Assembly: GCF_013388355.1 (NCBI RefSeq)
Contig: NZ_CP058246.1
Span: 2,976,001 to 3,040,000, forward strand
Reading direction: 5' to 3'
DNA from: Flavobacterium sp. LPB0248
GTDB taxonomy: Bacteria > Bacteroidota > Bacteroidia > Flavobacteriales > Flavobacteriaceae
Length of the DNA stretch: 64,000 bases
In this document: positions 19,572 to 27,998 of the stretch, one piece after another
Position numbering within the stretch: position 1 is the first letter of the stretch
Layout: every line of letters begins with the position of its first letter
Translations under genes and position numbers: made by a program
The notes under the pieces: generated by a model
Told to the model about the DNA's origin: nothing
Databases searched by the model: none
What the model saw: the letters and a program-made list of their open reading frames with translations, nothing else

Positions 19572-19928
19572 ATGTCTAGAGATACACAATTAAAAGAGCG
19601 CTGGGAAAAGCTCGTTGATATACTTTCCAATCAATTTTCGCAAGGCGAAGATTTAGATTTGGATGCCATAATTTACCTAATCGGAGTTCAGGAGTATGGA
19701 AAAGTACACCGCGAATATAAAAAAGACGAAAAACTGAATTTAATGCACATTGCCATCTGTCGATTGCTAGAACCATACGGATTTTATGAATTCGAATATT
19801 TCGACGACGAAGGCTGGCCTCATTACAAAGTAAAAGAAAATTTGCCACCGTTAAAAGCCGGTGAACAATCGGTTTTAATGAAAGAAGCGATTGTGAGTTA
19901 TTTTTTAGAAAGAAAACTTATTGAGTAG
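19572..19928 (+). CDS. Conserved hypothetical protein (118 aa)
   Basis: This small soluble acidic protein has no signal peptide or membrane segment. It carries aromatic-acidic stretches (FYEFEYFDDEGWPHYKV) and a C-terminal helix (KEAIVSYFLERKLIE). I recognise it only as a protein type common in Flavobacteriaceae, without known function. A TATCTTTG -7-like box lies 96 bases before the start (19469-19476). A copy of the CAGTCTCAGTTTAC repeat follows the stop. Confidence 0.75.
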   Translation: MSRDTQLKERWEKLVDILSNQFSQGEDLDLDAIIYLIGVQEYGKVHREYKKDEKLNLMHIAICRLLEPYGFYEFEYFDDEGWPHYKVKENLPPLKAGEQSVLMKEAIVSYFLERKLIE

Positions 19929-19935
19929 TTTTTTT

Positions 19936-20010
19936 AGTTTACAGTCGCAGTCTCAGTCTCAGTTTACACTGTTTGAGACTGTAAATTGTCACTGAAAACT
20001 GAGACTAAAA
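19936..20010. repeat. Dispersed CAGTCTCAGTTTAC inverted repeat
   Basis: The words AGTTTACAGTCGCAGTCTCA and GAGACTGTAAATTGTCACTG form a long imperfect inverted repeat. Related words recur at 20553-20585, 22220-22252, 22327-22352 and 23640-23666. It separates the 118-residue protein gene from the zinc-ribbon gene. Confidence 0.65.
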
Positions 20011-20018
20011 TTAAAAAA

Positions 20019-20546
20019 ATGTGCAGATACGCAATGACATCTTATAAACCCCATTATGCTTGTTTTAATTGTCGAAAGACTTTTAAAAGAAGATTGATGG
20101 TTGATGTGAAAAAAGGAGAAGCATCGGTTTTTGAGGCCAAATGCCCGCAATGCGGAGAATTTATGGCTAATATGGGACTCGATTTTGAATCGCCTAAAAA
20201 AGACGATGTCAAAAAGTGGGAACATATTAAAAGTTTATTTTCTGTAGGCATTACGTTTCACTCCTGCGGTTGCAGCGGGCCTGGTTATATTCCGAGTTCA
20301 AAAGAAAAATTAATGGAGTATTTTGAAGACATAAAAAAAAGGTACCTTGAAAATATGAACTTTTGGCGCAGCAGAATTGAACCCACAACAAAACAAGAAA
20401 AAGAACGGGATTTAAATAAAAATTGGCATAAACTAAGCAGTATTTCTCCTAATTACAAAAAGGAAATAGTAACCAATCAGGAAGGTTTAGATTATTGGCA
20501 TGTAAAGATTAAACAAGTTGAAGAAAAGTTAAATCTGATAAAATAA
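20019..20546 (+). CDS. Zinc-ribbon protein of unknown function (175 aa)
   Basis: Start chosen at ATG 20019. A TTG 33 bases upstream lies inside the repeat and is unlikely. Two CxxC pairs (CFNC at about residue 15 and CPQC at about 43) form a zinc ribbon, followed by a CGC motif (FHSCGCSGPGY) and a charged helical C-terminus. No known catalytic domain is visible. A role in nucleic-acid or protein binding is possible but not shown. Copies of the same dispersed repeat lie on both sides of the gene, which suggests a cassette-like insertion before pheS. Confidence 0.7.
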   Translation: MCRYAMTSYKPHYACFNCRKTFKRRLMVDVKKGEASVFEAKCPQCGEFMANMGLDFESPKKDDVKKWEHIKSLFSVGITFHSCGCSGPGYIPSSKEKLMEYFEDIKKRYLENMNFWRSRIEPTTKQEKERDLNKNWHKLSSISPNYKKEIVTNQEGLDYWHVKIKQVEEKLNLIK

Positions 20547-20630
20547 TTTACAGAAAACCTAAAACTGCGACTGAGACCGCACACTTTCAACTAAAAACAC
20601 TAAATTTGTACTCTCAATTATCGAAGGAAA

Positions 20631-21650
20631 ATGATAGATAAGATAAAACAGCACATAGAGGAAGCTAAAGCCTTTAATGAGAAAAATAAAGAATCGTTAG
20701 AACAATTCCGTATTAAATATTTAGGAAGTAAAGGTTTGTTGAAAGAACTTTTTGCTGAATTTAAAAATATTCCAAACGACCAGAAAAAAGATTTTGGACA
20801 AGTAATCAATACTTTAAAAGCAGTTGCTGAAGAAAAAGTAAGAGTTATTCAGGAAGAACTGGAAAGCAAAGAAGAGTCTAAAGGAGTTTTTGGTGATTTA
20901 ACGCGTGCTGCAGAACCCGTAATTATTGGTTCACGCCACCCAATTTCTATTGTTAAAAATCAGATTATAGATATTTTTGCTAATATCGGATTCAACGTTT
21001 CTGAAGGACCAGAAATCGAAGACGATTGGCATAACTTTACAGCATTGAACCTGCCAGAATACCATCCGGCGCGTGATATGCAAGATACATTTTTCATTCA
21101 GACCAATCCAGATGTGTTGTTGCGTACGCATACATCATCTGTTCAGGTGCGTTATATGGAAAATCATAAACCGCCAATTCGTACAATTTCTCCGGGACGT
21201 GTTTTCCGTAACGAAGCAATTTCATCTCGTTCACACTGTATTTTCCATCAAGTGGAAGGATTGTATATTGACAAAGATGTTTCTTTTGCCGATTTGAAAC
21301 AAACGTTACTTTATTTCACAAAAGAAATGTTCGGAAAATCTAAGATTCGTCTTCGTCCATCTTATTTCCCATTTACAGAGCCAAGTGCCGAAATTGATAT
21401 TTATTGGGGATTAAAAACAGAAACCGATTATCGTATCACAAAAGGAACAGGTTGGTTAGAAATTGGAGGTTGCGGAATGGTAGATCCAAATGTTTTGAAA
21501 AACTGTGATATCAATCCAGATGAATACAACGGATTTGCTTTCGGAATGGGAGTAGAGCGTATTGCAATGCTTTTATACCAAATTGGCGATATTCGTATGT
21601 TCTACGAAAATGATGTTCGTTTCTTAGAGCAGTTTAAAGCAAATATTTAG
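20631..21650 (+). CDS. pheS: Phenylalanine--tRNA ligase alpha subunit
   Basis: The protein has 339 residues, the normal length. It shows an N-terminal coiled coil (residues 1-90) and the class II synthetase core: HPARDMQDTFF, motif 2 (RVFRNEAISSRSHCIFHQVE) and motif 3 (GFAFGMGVERIAML). It forms the alpha2-beta2 enzyme that charges tRNA-Phe with the beta subunit PheT, which is not in the window. A TAAATTTG box (20601-20608) lies just upstream, so the 5' leader may be short. Confidence 0.96.
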   Translation: MIDKIKQHIEEAKAFNEKNKESLEQFRIKYLGSKGLLKELFAEFKNIPNDQKKDFGQVINTLKAVAEEKVRVIQEELESKEESKGVFGDLTRAAEPVIIGSRHPISIVKNQIIDIFANIGFNVSEGPEIEDDWHNFTALNLPEYHPARDMQDTFFIQTNPDVLLRTHTSSVQVRYMENHKPPIRTISPGRVFRNEAISSRSHCIFHQVEGLYIDKDVSFADLKQTLLYFTKEMFGKSKIRLRPSYFPFTEPSAEIDIYWGLKTETDYRITKGTGWLEIGGCGMVDPNVLKNCDINPDEYNGFAFGMGVERIAMLLYQIGDIRMFYENDVRFLEQFKANI

Positions 21651-21735
21651 GAGCTGTTTCCTGCTGTCCGCTGTATCTTTTGTTTTTTAAAGAAAAAAAC
21701 AAAAGGATGCCGCTTCCATCAGGGCTATGACTTTA
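21651..21735. repeat. Dispersed Flavobacterium-type intergenic repeat
   Basis: The sequence CTGTCCGCTGTATC leads into an A/T hairpin (ATCTTTTGTTTTTT pairing with AAAAAACAAAAGGAT), then CATCAGGGCT. The hairpin arms are complementary over about 13 bases. I recall this layout as a frequent intergenic element in flavobacteria, but only one copy is seen here. Confidence 0.5.
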
Positions 21736-21812
21736 CGTTATAAATTACCTTTACAATAAACAAACCTTTGTTGAAGCTTTAGGCTTTGACAAAGGTTTTT
21801 AAAATTTAATAG

Positions 21813-22220
21813 ATGAAAAAAGATATAATAATTCCAGAAGTAGAAAACGTATTTCTTGCAGCGGTGCAGGAATGGAGCGACGATTTTATGGAAAAAGTAT
21901 GGTACGCTTACTTAGTTAACGACAGTGATTTTAATTTAGATAGCGTTATGGTAGTTTCAAAAGCATTTGGAACTATTGAAGGTGAAATGAAAAAAACGTC
22001 AATTCTGCGTCATGCTTTTGTTGAGGTTCCTTCGGTTTCTGTTGTGAAGATAGAATTGGTCGAAAAAAGCCTTTTAGCGCTTAATAACGAGTTCATGGTG
22101 ACTTTCTTTATCGGAAATACTTTATACGATAAGAAGTTTATTTTTAAGGCTAATTCGCTTGATGAAAACAAAACGGAAGAAGTGCCGATTTTGTTTGTTG
22201 AAGGGGTTATGGTGAAGTAG
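21813..22220 (+). CDS. Conserved hypothetical protein (135 aa)
   Basis: A soluble protein without signal peptide, starting MKKDIIIPEVENVFLAAVQE. It is predicted mainly beta (FMVTFFIGNTLYDKKFIF). I recognise it as a conserved flavobacterial protein of unknown function. It is transcribed with pheS and convergent with gpsA. A strong terminator follows at 22279-22319. Confidence 0.75.
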   Translation: MKKDIIIPEVENVFLAAVQEWSDDFMEKVWYAYLVNDSDFNLDSVMVVSKAFGTIEGEMKKTSILRHAFVEVPSVSVVKIELVEKSLLALNNEFMVTFFIGNTLYDKKFIFKANSLDENKTEEVPILFVEGVMVK

Positions 22221-22278
22221 TTTACAGTCTCGGTATTCAGTCGCAGTTTACCGTGAAAAGTAAACAAATGAAAAAATA

Positions 22279-22319
22279 AAAAAGTCAGGAATAATTTTAA
22301 ATTATATTCCTGACTTTTT
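22279..22319. terminator. Bidirectional terminator, hypothetical gene / gpsA
   Basis: AAAAAGTCAGGAATA and TATTCCTGACTTTTT form a perfect 15-base stem with T-runs on both strands. It is enclosed by an inverted pair of the CAGTTTACAGTC repeat (22220-22252 and 22327-22352). Confidence 0.85.
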
Positions 22320-22352
22320 TATTGATTACGACTGTAAACTGCAACTGAATAC

Positions 22353-23348
22353 TTAATCCAAAGACTCAGTCAATTTCTTGAAAACCGTTTTGGCATCTTT
22401 TCCTTCATATAAAACGGCATAAACAGCGTCTATAATTGGTGTTTTTGCTCCGTAGCCTTGATTTAGTTTATAAGCACTTTTTGTTGCGTAATAACCTTCG
22501 GCAACCATGCTCATTTCCATCATGGCACTTTTTACAGTATATCCTTTTCCAATCATGTTTCCGAACATTCTATTTCTAGAGAAAACAGAATATCCTGTCA
22601 CCAATAAATCGCCCAAATAAGCCGAATCGTTGATGTTACGTTTCATTTTATGTACTTTTCTGATGAATTTCTTCATTTCGCGAATCGCATTACTCATTAA
22701 AACTGACTGGAAGTTGTCGCCATATCCTAAACCGTGAGCAATTCCGGCAGCAATAGAGTAAATGTTTTTTAGCATTGCAGCATATTCAGTTCCGATAATG
22801 TCGTCTGAAATTTTGGCTTTGATATAATTTCCAGAAAGTGATTTTGCTACCATTTTAGCTTTATCAGGATCACCGCACGCAATTGTTAGGTAAGAAAGTC
22901 TTTCTAACGCCACTTCTTCAGCGTGACAAGGACCTGTTATAACTCCAATATTGTAATATGGAATATCATATTGAATGTGGAAATGTTCGCCAACAATTAA
23001 ACTCGTTTCAGGAACAATTCCTTTAATAGCAGAAAAAATAATTTTATCGGCTAGAGAAACCGTCATATTTTTTAATTCGGCATCTAAGAAAGCTGATGGA
23101 ATTGCAAAAATGATATAATCTGCATATTCTATTGCTTCGTTTACATTGCTTGTCAGTTTAAGTTTGTTGGTGTCAAATTCAACAGAACTTAAATAATTAG
23201 GATTGTGTTTATATTTCTGAAGATGTTCAATTGCAGATTCATTACGCATATACCACGCAATTTCCGAAAGATTCACACATAGCATTTTGGCAATTGCCGT
23301 TGCCCAACTTCCTCCTCCAATTACTGCAAACTTTAACTTTTCGCTCAT
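22353..23348 (-). CDS. gpsA: Glycerol-3-phosphate dehydrogenase [NAD(P)+]
   Basis: From ATG 23348 the protein has 331 residues. A TTG-initiated or longer form adding MFQINKI is less likely because the family starts directly at the Rossmann strand. The dinucleotide motif is FAVIGGGSWATAIAKML, followed by IFAIPSAFL, FSAIKGIVPET, the GPCHAEEVA motif and TEYAAMLKNIYSIAAGIAHGL. It makes sn-glycerol-3-phosphate from dihydroxyacetone phosphate for phospholipid synthesis, in the cytoplasm. Confidence 0.95.
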   Translation of the reverse strand: MSEKLKFAVIGGGSWATAIAKMLCVNLSEIAWYMRNESAIEHLQKYKHNPNYLSSVEFDTNKLKLTSNVNEAIEYADYIIFAIPSAFLDAELKNMTVSLADKIIFSAIKGIVPETSLIVGEHFHIQYDIPYYNIGVITGPCHAEEVALERLSYLTIACGDPDKAKMVAKSLSGNYIKAKISDDIIGTEYAAMLKNIYSIAAGIAHGLGYGDNFQSVLMSNAIREMKKFIRKVHKMKRNINDSAYLGDLLVTGYSVFSRNRMFGNMIGKGYTVKSAMMEMSMVAEGYYATKSAYKLNQGYGAKTPIIDAVYAVLYEGKDAKTVFKKLTESLD

Positions 23349-23666
23349 TATTTTATTAATTTGAAACAAAAGTACTTAATAATGTGCTAATAAAGCAAAA
23401 TCTGCTTTAAGAAATTTGGCAAACCTCTTTAATTGCAATGACTTTCAAGAAGTTTAAGACTAAAATATTTTTTTAATTGACGAACAATAAAAAGCATTTC
23501 GCATGCGTTATAACAATTTATAAATTAGAATTTTAATGAATTTAGAAAAAATTGAGTTAGTTAGTTTTGTTTTAGTATTTTGAAAAGGCGTTCCTAAACT
23601 TGTTAAGAACGCCTTTTTTATTTTTCAGTTATATTCAAAACTGCAAACCGTTATTGAATACTGTGA
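23349..23666. other. 318-base intergenic region between gpsA and the alcohol dehydrogenase gene
   Basis: No gene longer than 20 codons is visible. It holds a 15-codon reading frame (23536-23583) running straight into a hairpin terminator (23583-23617), and a repeat word (TTATTGAATACTGTGACTAA) near the right end. The rest is plain A+T-rich sequence. Confidence 0.5.
23583..23620 (+). terminator. Rho-independent terminator
   Basis: AAAAGGCGTTC and GAACGCCTTTT form an 11-base stem with a 13-base loop, followed by T-rich sequence on the + strand. Both flanking genes are on the - strand, so it would serve as the ADH gene's 3' hairpin or end a short + strand transcript. Confidence 0.75.
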
Positions 23667-24824
23667 CTAATACGAAAGCTCCACAATAGATCTTACCTTA
23701 TCTAAAGTTATCAGTTGGTTTTCGCCAAGACCTTTCCAGCCTCTTTCGTCGAAACGATTTACTATAAAATCGGCTGTTTTAGAATAGTCATTTGTGTATT
23801 GCGAAAGTTTGGTATCCATTCCCATTGTATGGAAAAACTCCACTGTTTTGTTGATGGCTTCTTTTGCTACTTCTTCGTCAGAACCTGTTAAGTTGAAGAT
23901 TCTTCTTCCGTATTGTGCTAGTTTTGCTTTTTTAGTTTCAAACATTACATGGTACAAACTTGGACCAATTATCGCCAAAGTTCTAGCGTGGTCTATTTCG
24001 TAAAGAGCTGTTAATTCGTGACCAATCATGTGTGTTGCCCAATCGCTTGGAACACCTTTCTGAATTAATCCGTTTAAAGCCATTGTACAGCTCCACATAA
24101 AATTAGAAGCCAAAGTATAATCGGTTGGGTTTTTTACCACTCCAGGACCAACTTCGATTAAGGTTTGCAAAATTCCTTCGGCAATTCTATCCTGAAGAAA
24201 AGCATCAGTTGGATACGTTAAATATTGTTCCATTACGTGCGTGTAGGCATCTACAACTCCGTTTTCGATCTGTCTTTTCGGTAAAGAAGAAATTACAGTC
24301 GGATCACAGATAGAAAATTGTGGAAATAAAGCACTTCCGCCAGAAGATAATTTTTCCTGTGTAGCTTCAATTGTTACCACGTATCCAGAATTCATTTCGC
24401 TTCCTGTTGCTGGAAGCGTTAAAACGGTTCCAAAAGGCATTGCATTTTCTTTAATTAAAATACGTTTCTGTAAAATGTCAATCGGATTTCCTTCAAAGTG
24501 AACAGCTCCTGAAATAAATTTCACACCGTCAATTACAGATCCTCCACCAACAGCCAAAATAAAGTCGATTTTTTCTGCTTTAATCACATCAACCGCTTTC
24601 ATTAAAGTTTCAAATCTTGGGTTTGGTTCAATTCCGCCAAATTCCACAATTTCAAAACCTTTAAGATTGTTGATTACTTGATCGTAAATTCCGTTTTTAA
24701 AAATACTTCCACCGCCATAAGCCAAAAGAACTTTTGCCCCTTTTGGTACTAAAGTAGAAAGTTTTTCAATTTGTCCTTTCCCGAAAACCAAGTTTGTCGG
24801 ATTGTATAATTCAAAGTTTAGCAT
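23667..24824 (-). CDS. Iron-containing alcohol dehydrogenase, YqhD/BDH type
   Basis: The protein has 385 residues, full length for group III iron-dependent ADHs. It begins MLNFELYNPTNLVFGKGQ and shows GGGS cofactor motifs (LLAYGGGSIFKNG, AVGGGSVIDGVKF), the VLTLPATGSEMN segment, and metal-binding His residues in MIGHELTALYEIDHA. Such enzymes reduce aldehydes with NADPH in the cytoplasm. Its neighbours, a DJ-1 family gene and a LysR regulator, fit a reactive-aldehyde defence role, which is an inference. Confidence 0.9.
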   Translation of the reverse strand: MLNFELYNPTNLVFGKGQIEKLSTLVPKGAKVLLAYGGGSIFKNGIYDQVINNLKGFEIVEFGGIEPNPRFETLMKAVDVIKAEKIDFILAVGGGSVIDGVKFISGAVHFEGNPIDILQKRILIKENAMPFGTVLTLPATGSEMNSGYVVTIEATQEKLSSGGSALFPQFSICDPTVISSLPKRQIENGVVDAYTHVMEQYLTYPTDAFLQDRIAEGILQTLIEVGPGVVKNPTDYTLASNFMWSCTMALNGLIQKGVPSDWATHMIGHELTALYEIDHARTLAIIGPSLYHVMFETKKAKLAQYGRRIFNLTGSDEEVAKEAINKTVEFFHTMGMDTKLSQYTNDYSKTADFIVNRFDERGWKGLGENQLITLDKVRSIVELSY

Positions 24825-24829
24825 TTTTT

Positions 24830-25000
24830 TTAAGGTTCTAAGATGCTAAGGTTCTGAGGTTCTAAGTTTTTTTCTTTGAACTTATCTGCAACCTAGCAAT
24901 TGTTATTTGTTTAATTTTTTTAATAGTAATGAAATAAGAGATTAAGTTTTTAAGCAACTAAGAAAAATCTTAGAACCTTAGCATCTCAGTCCCTTAGTCC
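24830..25000. repeat. Dispersed TTCTAAG repeat, inverted pair
   Basis: AAGGTTCTAAGATGCTAAGG (from about 24832) and TTAGAACCTTAGCATCTCAG (from about 24969) are inverted relatives flanking about 100 bases in the spacer between ADH and the DJ-1 gene. No coding sequence is visible in it. Confidence 0.6.
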
Positions 25001-25003
25001 TTT

Positions 25004-25765
25004 TTATTTCAACTCTTGTAATAATTTTGCAGCTACCAATTTAGACGAAGCTGGGTTTTGGCCAGTAATCAAAAGTCCATCAGCAACAGCATAAGGCTGC
25101 CAGTTTTCTCCTTTAGAAAAAATTGCTCCGTTTGATGCCAAAGCATCTTCCAATAAAAACGGAACTACTTTAGTTAAACCAACTGCTTCTTCTTCGGCAT
25201 TTGTAAATCCGGTAACTTTTTTACCTTTTACTAAATATTGGCCGTCTACTTTTACATTTTTCAGAACAGCAGGAGCGTGACAAACAAAAGCTACTGGTTT
25301 ATTGTGAGTATAAAAAGATTCAATTAAAGCTATAGAGTTTCTATCTTCGACCAAATCCCAAAGCGGACCATGACCTCCTGGATAAAAAACAGCATCGTAA
25401 TCTTTCTGGTTTACTGTCGAAAGTTTTAAAGTATTTTTTAGCTTTTCCTGTAAAACTTTATCAGCGTCAAAACGTTTTGTGTCTTCAGTTGCCGATGCCG
25501 GATCAGCACTTTTTGGATCAATTGGCGGCTGGCCTCCAAGTGGAGAAGCAATGGTAATATCAACTCCTTGATCTAATAATTCATAATAAGGTGCAGCAAA
25601 TTCTTCTGACCAGAATCCTGTTTTTTCTCCTGTGTTGCCCAGCTTATCATTACTGGTTACAACAAATAATACTTTTTTCATCCCTTTTTTATTTGATTTT
25701 TGAGCTTCAGCAGATGTGCTTAAAGCTGTAAATGCAACTATTGCGAGTAATGCTATTTTCTTCAT
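25004..25765 (-). CDS. Exported DJ-1/PfpI family protein (class I amidotransferase fold)
   Basis: The protein has 253 residues with a signal peptide (MKKIALLAIVAFTALSTSAEAQ), so it is probably periplasmic. The fold is DJ-1/PfpI, Hsp31-like. The conserved nucleophile is Cys162 in AFVCHAPAVLK, with YPGGHGPLWDL just before it. Related proteins act as glyoxalase III, chaperones or deglycases. The export signal is noteworthy because most relatives are cytoplasmic. It is divergent from a LysR regulator with 86 bases between them. A TAAATTTG -7-like box lies at 25783-25790. Confidence 0.87.
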   Translation of the reverse strand: MKKIALLAIVAFTALSTSAEAQKSNKKGMKKVLFVVTSNDKLGNTGEKTGFWSEEFAAPYYELLDQGVDITIASPLGGQPPIDPKSADPASATEDTKRFDADKVLQEKLKNTLKLSTVNQKDYDAVFYPGGHGPLWDLVEDRNSIALIESFYTHNKPVAFVCHAPAVLKNVKVDGQYLVKGKKVTGFTNAEEEAVGLTKVVPFLLEDALASNGAIFSKGENWQPYAVADGLLITGQNPASSKLVAAKLLQELK

Positions 25766-25851
25766 AAATATTAAATTTTGAACAAATTTACGTCGAAAGT
25801 GATATCAGTAAAAATAAAATAAACTATGTTTGTTATAAATAAAATTATATC

Positions 25852-26757
25852 ATGGTAAATCTAGAATGGTACAGAACATTTAAAGCGGTTTATAAAAATG
25901 GTAATTTTTCGATCGCTGCAAAAGAGTTGTTTATGAGTCAGCCTGCCGTAAGTCAGCAGATTTCAATGCTTGAAGCGCACGTTGGAAATAAATTATTCAA
26001 TCGGAAGTCAAAAGGGGTAGAGCCAACCGAATACGCTAAGTTACTGAATAATTTGATAATAGATGCGCTCGATCGTCTGGAAAGTGTCGAAACTGGTTTT
26101 CGTGCAAAGGCAGAAGATGCTACTCGGTTAATTTCTGTTGGAGTTTCAAAACATCTTTTTGACTGCATTGGAAATCTTTTAATTTCGAAGTTTGATTTAA
26201 TCGATTTTACTTTTGCAGAAAATGATGAACTTTTTGCTTTAGTGGATGCTAAAAAATTAGATTTTGCTATTACCACAAAAAGATTTGACACTTTTGATAC
26301 TACTTACGAAATCGTAGGGAAGATTAAATTGATTCTGGTTGCTCCAACCTCTTTGGACATAACGGAATTCCGCCAGAAGTTGAAAGCAGATAATTATAAT
26401 GAAATAGAGCAATGGCTTAATGCTCAAAAATGGTACAGTCATGATGCTCGAATTCCGCATATAAAACTATTCTGGCTGCACGCTTTTAATAAAAAAAGAC
26501 CGTCGATGATTCCGAATTACATTATTCCATCAGAATCTGAAATGCTTAGGCTTTTAGCTAAAAATGAAGGAATTGCAGCAACTTGGAATTGTAATGCAAG
26601 ACATTATATTAAAGAAAATAAACTGCAGTTAGTTTGGAACAGTTTTCATGTTCCCGAAGAATTTGTGTATTTGTTGGCTCCAAAAAATAATAACATAAAA
26701 TCAATTTTTGATATCATTGAGAAAGAACTGAAATTATTTTTCGGAAATAGATTATGA
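25852..26757 (+). CDS. LysR family transcriptional regulator
   Basis: The protein has 301 residues. The N-terminal winged helix-turn-helix (LEWYRTFKAVYKNGNFSIAA, MSQPAVSQQISMLEAHVG) is typical LysR. The rest is the periplasmic-binding-protein-like effector domain. The divergent arrangement with the DJ-1 gene is the classic LysR layout, so that gene and perhaps the ADH gene are its likely targets. The effector is unknown. Confidence 0.92.
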   Translation: MVNLEWYRTFKAVYKNGNFSIAAKELFMSQPAVSQQISMLEAHVGNKLFNRKSKGVEPTEYAKLLNNLIIDALDRLESVETGFRAKAEDATRLISVGVSKHLFDCIGNLLISKFDLIDFTFAENDELFALVDAKKLDFAITTKRFDTFDTTYEIVGKIKLILVAPTSLDITEFRQKLKADNYNEIEQWLNAQKWYSHDARIPHIKLFWLHAFNKKRPSMIPNYIIPSESEMLRLLAKNEGIAATWNCNARHYIKENKLQLVWNSFHVPEEFVYLLAPKNNNIKSIFDIIEKELKLFFGNRL

Positions 26758-26824
26758 TTTCAATCATTTGTTCACGTAGTATAAAAGAGTAATTTTGATA
26801 AAGAAACCACTAAAATTTTCAAAA

Positions 26825-27181
26825 ATGAAAAAGATTGCAACAATGTTAATCCTAATTGCAACTGTACTTATAAGTAATTCGTGCAGTAAACATGACGACG
26901 AAGTGATAGTAGATTGTTTGGCAGAATCGATTTTTGTTAAATTACACAATTCAACCGATGCGACTAATCCGAAGTTAATGAACTACTCGGTTGAGTATAC
27001 AGGAACAGGAACTTTGGTTGGAGTAAAATGGACATTTGGTGACGGATCTACAGGAACTGGCACTGCAGTAACACATACTTACGCAGCGGCTGGCACATAT
27101 GAAGCCAAAGCTGAAGTTACCGTTAAAAAAGATGGCGCGGAATGTACTTCTGTTCCCAAAAGAACTGTTACGGTAAACTAG
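26825..27181 (+). CDS. PKD-domain lipoprotein
   Basis: The start was taken at ATG 26825, which gives 118 residues with a lipobox (LISNSC, Cys20). An upstream TTG would spoil the signal peptide. Residues 45-115 form one PKD domain (VKWTFGDGSTGTG, VTHTYAAAGTYEAK). There are Cys residues in the mature part (CLAES, ECTS). PKD domains mediate surface contacts with proteins or glycans. No partner is evident. Confidence 0.8.
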   Translation: MKKIATMLILIATVLISNSCSKHDDEVIVDCLAESIFVKLHNSTDATNPKLMNYSVEYTGTGTLVGVKWTFGDGSTGTGTAVTHTYAAAGTYEAKAEVTVKKDGAECTSVPKRTVTVN

Positions 27182-27198
27182 GAAAAATTAGAAGGTAT

Positions 27199-27257
27199 TA
27201 ATGAGAGTCAATTTTATAATTTAAGCTTTTGTATTAAATTATAAAGTTGGCTCTCAT
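27199..27257. repeat. Long hairpin upstream of the Nudix regulator
   Basis: ATGAGAGTCAATTTTATAAT and ATTATAAAGTTGGCTCTCAT pair almost fully across a short loop containing CTTTTG. No T-run follows. It could end the PKD gene transcript or act in the leader of the Nudix gene. A TATATTTG -7-like box lies at 27262-27269. Confidence 0.6.
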
Positions 27258-27288
27258 TCGTTATATTTGTTTGATAGGATTGAGGATT

Positions 27289-27981
27289 ATGGAAAAATTA
27301 CAAAATATTAGAATTGCTGTAGATGCGATTGTTTTTGGATATAAAAATAATGGACTATACGCACTTTTGATTGAGCAGAAATTTGGCTCAGCAGATAAAT
27401 ATTGGGCATTGCCAGGAGGTTTAGTTCAGAATGATGAATCTTTGAGTGATGCTGTTATTCGAGAATTGCATGAAGAAACCAATGTACAATTGACTTTTAT
27501 GGAACAATTGTACACCTTTGGAGATGACATTCATAGAGATTCCAGAAACCGTGTGATTTCGGTTGCTTATTATGCTTTGGTAGACGCTTCAAACTTAGAG
27601 ATTAAAGCGGACACTGATGCCGAACGAGTGCAATGGTTTAAAATTGATGAAATTCCGCCTTTGGCATTTGACCATAATTTGATTTTAGAAAAAGGCATTG
27701 AAAGATTAAAGGCAAAACTCACTTATGAACCAATAGGTTTCGATTTACTTCCAGAAGAATTCTTGTTCTCAGATCTTGAAAACCTTTATTGCACGATTTT
27801 AGAAAAAGAAATAGATCGCAGAAACTTCAGAAAAAAAATACTCAGCTATGGTATTTTAGAAGAAACAGAAAAATTTTCACCAATTAAAACGGGTCGTCCG
27901 GCAAAGCTTTTTAAGTTTAATAAATTGAAATATAATGAGTTAATTAATAAAGGCTTTCACTTCGAAATAAAGTTTGCGTAA
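27289..27981 (+). CDS. NrtR-like Nudix-wHTH transcriptional regulator
   Basis: From ATG 27289 the protein has 230 residues. A TTG start 42 bases earlier falls in the hairpin and is unlikely. The N-terminal Nudix domain has the box G44-x5-E50-x7-R58-E59-L60-x-E62-E63, but the usual Gly near its end is Asn65. The C-terminal 75 residues (FRKKILSYGILEETEKFSPI, GRPAKLFKFN) match the winged-helix domain of the NrtR/AraR family, in which the Nudix domain senses ADP-ribose or a sugar phosphate. Its position before an NAD and ADP-ribose gene set makes an NAD-related effector likely. Some Bacteroidota relatives regulate arabinose genes instead. Confidence 0.85.
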   Translation: MEKLQNIRIAVDAIVFGYKNNGLYALLIEQKFGSADKYWALPGGLVQNDESLSDAVIRELHEETNVQLTFMEQLYTFGDDIHRDSRNRVISVAYYALVDASNLEIKADTDAERVQWFKIDEIPPLAFDHNLILEKGIERLKAKLTYEPIGFDLLPEEFLFSDLENLYCTILEKEIDRRNFRKKILSYGILEETEKFSPIKTGRPAKLFKFNKLKYNELINKGFHFEIKFA

Positions 27982-27998
27982 TTTTTACACAAAATAAA

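Noticed and set aside
27199-27257. Hairpin as the operator of the NrtR-like regulator
   Set aside because: It is a long RNA-type stem rather than a compact protein site, and differs from the TTTGCGT palindrome before prs.
27289-27981. Plain Nudix ADP-ribose pyrophosphatase
   Set aside because: The C-terminal winged-helix domain and the altered Nudix box Gly point to a regulator, although residual hydrolase activity cannot be excluded.
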